NCBI GenBank assembly: GCA_030751555.1
Contig: JASMFX010000118.1
Coordinates: 1 to 8,589 of the forward strand
DNA from: Candidatus Woesearchaeota archaeon
GTDB lineage: Archaea > Nanoarchaeota > Nanoarchaeia > Woesearchaeales > CALCXY01
Direction: 5' to 3'
DNA: 8,589 nucleotides
A program made the position numbers and the translations under genes. The stretch's first letter is position 1. Every line of letters starts with the position of its first letter. The notes beneath the pieces are model-generated. The model searched no databases. It saw only the letters and a list, made by a program, of their open reading frames with translations, and had not been told where the DNA came from. Shown here piece by piece: positions 6,438 to 8,589 of this stretch.

Positions 6438-6458
6438 CCTTAATTCTCAGATAATCTC

Positions 6459-6875
6459 ATGCAAAATCAAAAGAATATCTTTATTCCTGGGTTTGAGTTC
6501 TCTTTAGCAGCAGGCATTCTGACCATTCTTGTAGCGATCTACATCACATTTGTAGTCTTTGCATCTAATCTTATCACTGATGTTATTGCACCCCTCTTCA
6601 AGGACATTATCATAATAGCATTCCTAGTCATCCTCTTCATCCACTACATATTAGGAGCCCTTATGATTGTCAGTGCATTCCTTATCAAGCATGAAGACCA
6701 CTCTCTATCCGGTTCTATCATGGCATTAATCACAAGCACCTTTGGCCTTCTAACTGCTGCAGGTATCCTTCTAGGCCCAGTTTTGGGTATTGTGGGTGGT
6801 GTTCTTGGCTTAAAGGAGCATCAAAGAATCATCAAGGGATCATCTGGGAAGTCTACTAATTATTTGTCCACATAG
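6459..6875 (+). CDS. small membrane protein, three to four transmembrane segments, function unknown
   Basis: A 138-residue integral membrane protein. Hydrophobic stretches lie at about residues 13-37, 48-76 and 84-118, the last long enough for two short passes or a re-entrant segment. The glycine-rich end of that segment (GPVLGIVGGVLGL) recalls small archaeal and bacterial membrane families of the DUF4064 sort, but I cannot assign it. There are no cysteines or conserved polar residues in the membrane that would suggest transport. The C-terminal tail is short, basic then polar (KEHQRIIKGSSGKS). The ATG at 6459 is supported by the TATA box at 6430-6437. The 3' end overlaps the convergent citramalate-synthase-like gene by 16 bp, so neither transcript has room for its own terminator before entering the other. 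Confidence 0.82.
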   Translation: MQNQKNIFIPGFEFSLAAGILTILVAIYITFVVFASNLITDVIAPLFKDIIIIAFLVILFIHYILGALMIVSAFLIKHEDHSLSGSIMALITSTFGLLTAAGILLGPVLGIVGGVLGLKEHQRIIKGSSGKSTNYLST

Positions 6876-8589
6876 ACTCCCTGCCCATCAAATTTTCCTT
6901 TAGCATGGAGAACCGCCATAGTATAACTATCCACTATCGCTTCAACAGATGCCTTCAAGCTACTCTCTGCTATTGATCCTGTACGAAAATTCACCCCATC
7001 AAATCGTGAAACAATAGGAACCCACACACGTTTCGCAGTTCCCAGATGGATATCATCTCCAAGCTTTGCTTCAATATCTCTCGGATCCCAGTCAATAAGC
7101 TGCAGGTCATTTAATTCAGGAAAATACGGAGTCAAGGCTTTTCTTAGAGCATTATCAATAGCATTAACAGCTCCATCTCCCTCAGCAGGAACATGTAAGG
7201 GGGCATAGTCCTCCATCCCTCGTACCTTGCATACAACAGTCCCTTCAATACTATCTTCTACCTCAGATCCATGTTCTTCAATTACCCTATATTTAAGAAT
7301 ATCAACAAAATCAATATCCTGATACCATCTACGCAGCAACTGCAGATAGAAGCTATGCTCAGCCTCTTCTAAAACAAATCCTCTGCTCTGCAGCTGTTTT
7401 GCCTCTGCAGCTATCTCCCTAGCTTTTTCTTCATCACCATTTGCCCATAATCTATAAGCACTCTTTCCAGCCTGATCAGATTTAATCATTCGTGTTTCGT
7501 TGCCCACCAGCCCAGCATCAAAATTCTGATATGGTTGTACAAGGTGAGCAATTTCTCCAGCCCTCTCTTGACCACTCTGATGCATTCCTGCTTTGTGCGC
7601 AAACACATAATCTCCCACATACGGCTCCCTCGGATCAGATACAACTCTGAAACGCTTAGCGCACCTATCAGTATGCAGTTTTAAGTTTACCACATTTTCT
7701 TCAGGTATACAAACAAAGTTAGTATACCCCGCATTAGGATTTTGCACCTGCAACGTTCCGATAATCGATTGGATACTAGCATTACCTGCCCTCTCTCCTG
7801 TTCTTAAAAAAGTTCCCTGCACCTGCCTAACACCATACTCCACAACCCCATCAATAGTAGAGGCTTCAGCTCTTGCAGAATCATGATGAATGTGCAATCC
7901 AAGATCATCCTCTGGAAGTTGTCCCCTTATCTTTTCCATAGCCTCCCTAAAAGCTAAATTTGAAGGAACCCATCCAGTAGTATCGCAAGGAACAATCCAG
8001 TCAGCCCCAGCGTCTTTCGCAGTCTGCAATACCTCTAATGTATAAGCAGGATCAAAAATTAATCCAGGCCGTATCTCATCTATCTGTTGTAACTTTTCTT
8101 GGTCTGGAACATATAAAAGCCCTCTAAAACTATGTTCTCCATCGAATATTATCGTAGCATCAGGTCTATGTTCTCTTATATGAGCAATAGTCTCAGAAAC
8201 CATCCTCAAATTTTCTCTTAGACCCCCTTTACCATCTAATCCCAAATCATTGAGTGCATTAAATGATGATGCTTTGCCCACAACAGTAATATACGGTACT
8301 TTCAGATCTACCAAAGCATTAACCTGCTTATCCGTTTTTACATCCCCCAAAGGAGCCATAGTCATCCCAAAACTTGCCAAATGACCAAAAACATTATCGT
8401 GTCTTGATGCTAACTCAAAAAAATCCAACACAGGCTGCTGAGTAGGATGGACAAAGCCCCCTTCAATAATATCAATTCCTAACATCTCTCTTGTTAATTG
8501 ACAGTATTCTAGTTTATCCTTAGCACTACCAAAATGAAATCCAACCCCTTGGACTCCATCCCGGGGTGTGCAATCATAAGTGTATACTT
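6860..8589 (-). CDS. citramalate synthase / 2-isopropylmalate synthase family enzyme, 5' end outside window
   Basis: Member of the DRE-TIM metallolyase family that condenses acetyl-CoA with a 2-oxoacid; closest in layout to the alternative (R)-citramalate synthases (pyruvate to citramalate, toward isoleucine). The frame stays open past the ATG at 8485 to the window edge: codons at 8575-8549 read DCTPRDGVQ, the family's N-terminal active-site motif (usually DTTLRDGEQ), so the true start lies outside. Counting from 8485, later motifs are EGG at 8-10, DGEHSF at 115-120, CDTTGW at 167-172, metal-binding HIHHD (H198, H200, D202) and GERAGNA at 230-236. NFDAGLVGNETRM, then a C-terminal regulatory-type domain from about residue 385, match the citramalate synthase layout. 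Several motif positions differ from consensus, so the exact 2-oxoacid is uncertain. No partner pathway gene is visible. It overlaps the membrane protein gene by 16 bp. Confidence 0.88.
   Translation of the reverse strand, partial: VYTYDCTPRDGVQGVGFHFGSAKDKLEYCQLTREMLGIDIIEGGFVHPTQQPVLDFFELASRHDNVFGHLASFGMTMAPLGDVKTDKQVNALVDLKVPYITVVGKASSFNALNDLGLDGKGGLRENLRMVSETIAHIREHRPDATIIFDGEHSFRGLLYVPDQEKLQQIDEIRPGLIFDPAYTLEVLQTAKDAGADWIVPCDTTGWVPSNLAFREAMEKIRGQLPEDDLGLHIHHDSARAEASTIDGVVEYGVRQVQGTFLRTGERAGNASIQSIIGTLQVQNPNAGYTNFVCIPEENVVNLKLHTDRCAKRFRVVSDPREPYVGDYVFAHKAGMHQSGQERAGEIAHLVQPYQNFDAGLVGNETRMIKSDQAGKSAYRLWANGDEEKAREIAAEAKQLQSRGFVLEEAEHSFYLQLLRRWYQDIDFVDILKYRVIEEHGSEVEDSIEGTVVCKVRGMEDYAPLHVPAEGDGAVNAIDNALRKALTPYFPELNDLQLIDWDPRDIEAKLGDDIHLGTAKRVWVPIVSRFDGVNFRTGSIAESSLKASVEAIVDSYTMAVLHAKGKFDGQGVYVDK

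Noticed and set aside
6860..8485. Taking the ATG at 8485 as the start of the citramalate-synthase-like gene
   Set aside because: The frame stays open upstream to the window edge and encodes the essential DCTPRDGVQ motif, so the start must be outside the window.

Overview
The window is AT-rich DNA from an archaeon. It carries archaeal Rio1, a double-KH protein of the archaeal Dim2/Pno1 type, both subunits of DNA topoisomerase VI, and promoters with a TATA box about 25-29 nt upstream of the start codon and almost no 5' leader. Short intergenic gaps, overlapping convergent genes and an archaeal DnaG-like N-terminus at the left edge would suit a compact DPANN-type genome, but that placement is inference.

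Layout. Positions 1-31 (minus) hold the first codons of a gene that looks like archaeal dnaG, behind a clear GGAGG ribosome binding site. Positions 32-495 carry no convincing protein gene; a GC-richer island at about 222-355 can fold and contains a stretch resembling the universal 3' region of 16S rRNA. Then, on the plus strand, come an unrecognised 139-residue protein (496-915), Rio1 kinase (957-1673), a gap with two hairpins (1674-1773), the KH protein (1774-2310), topoisomerase VI subunit B (2368-4077) and subunit A (4022-5134). Rio1, KH and the two topoisomerase genes form a block I remember as conserved in archaea: ribosome small-subunit maturation factors beside the type IIB topoisomerase. 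The unrecognised gene sits where I would expect aIF1A.

A radical SAM protein of unknown substrate (6117-5131, minus) converges on the topoisomerase operon, with the two stop codons sharing one TTAA. A small multi-spanning membrane protein (6459-6875, plus) is divergent from it and overlaps tail to tail with a citramalate-synthase-like enzyme (6860-8589, minus) that runs off the right edge.

The most unusual structure is the 340-bp gap between the radical SAM and membrane-protein genes. Positions 6160-6424 are three abutting palindromic modules, each starting TCA and ending TGA, with smaller TCA...TGA palindromes nested inside and with palindromic junctions (TGATCA twice, TGACATGTCA, TGACGATCGTCA). 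The array fills the space between two divergent TATA boxes almost exactly. I do not recognise it as a described repeat family.
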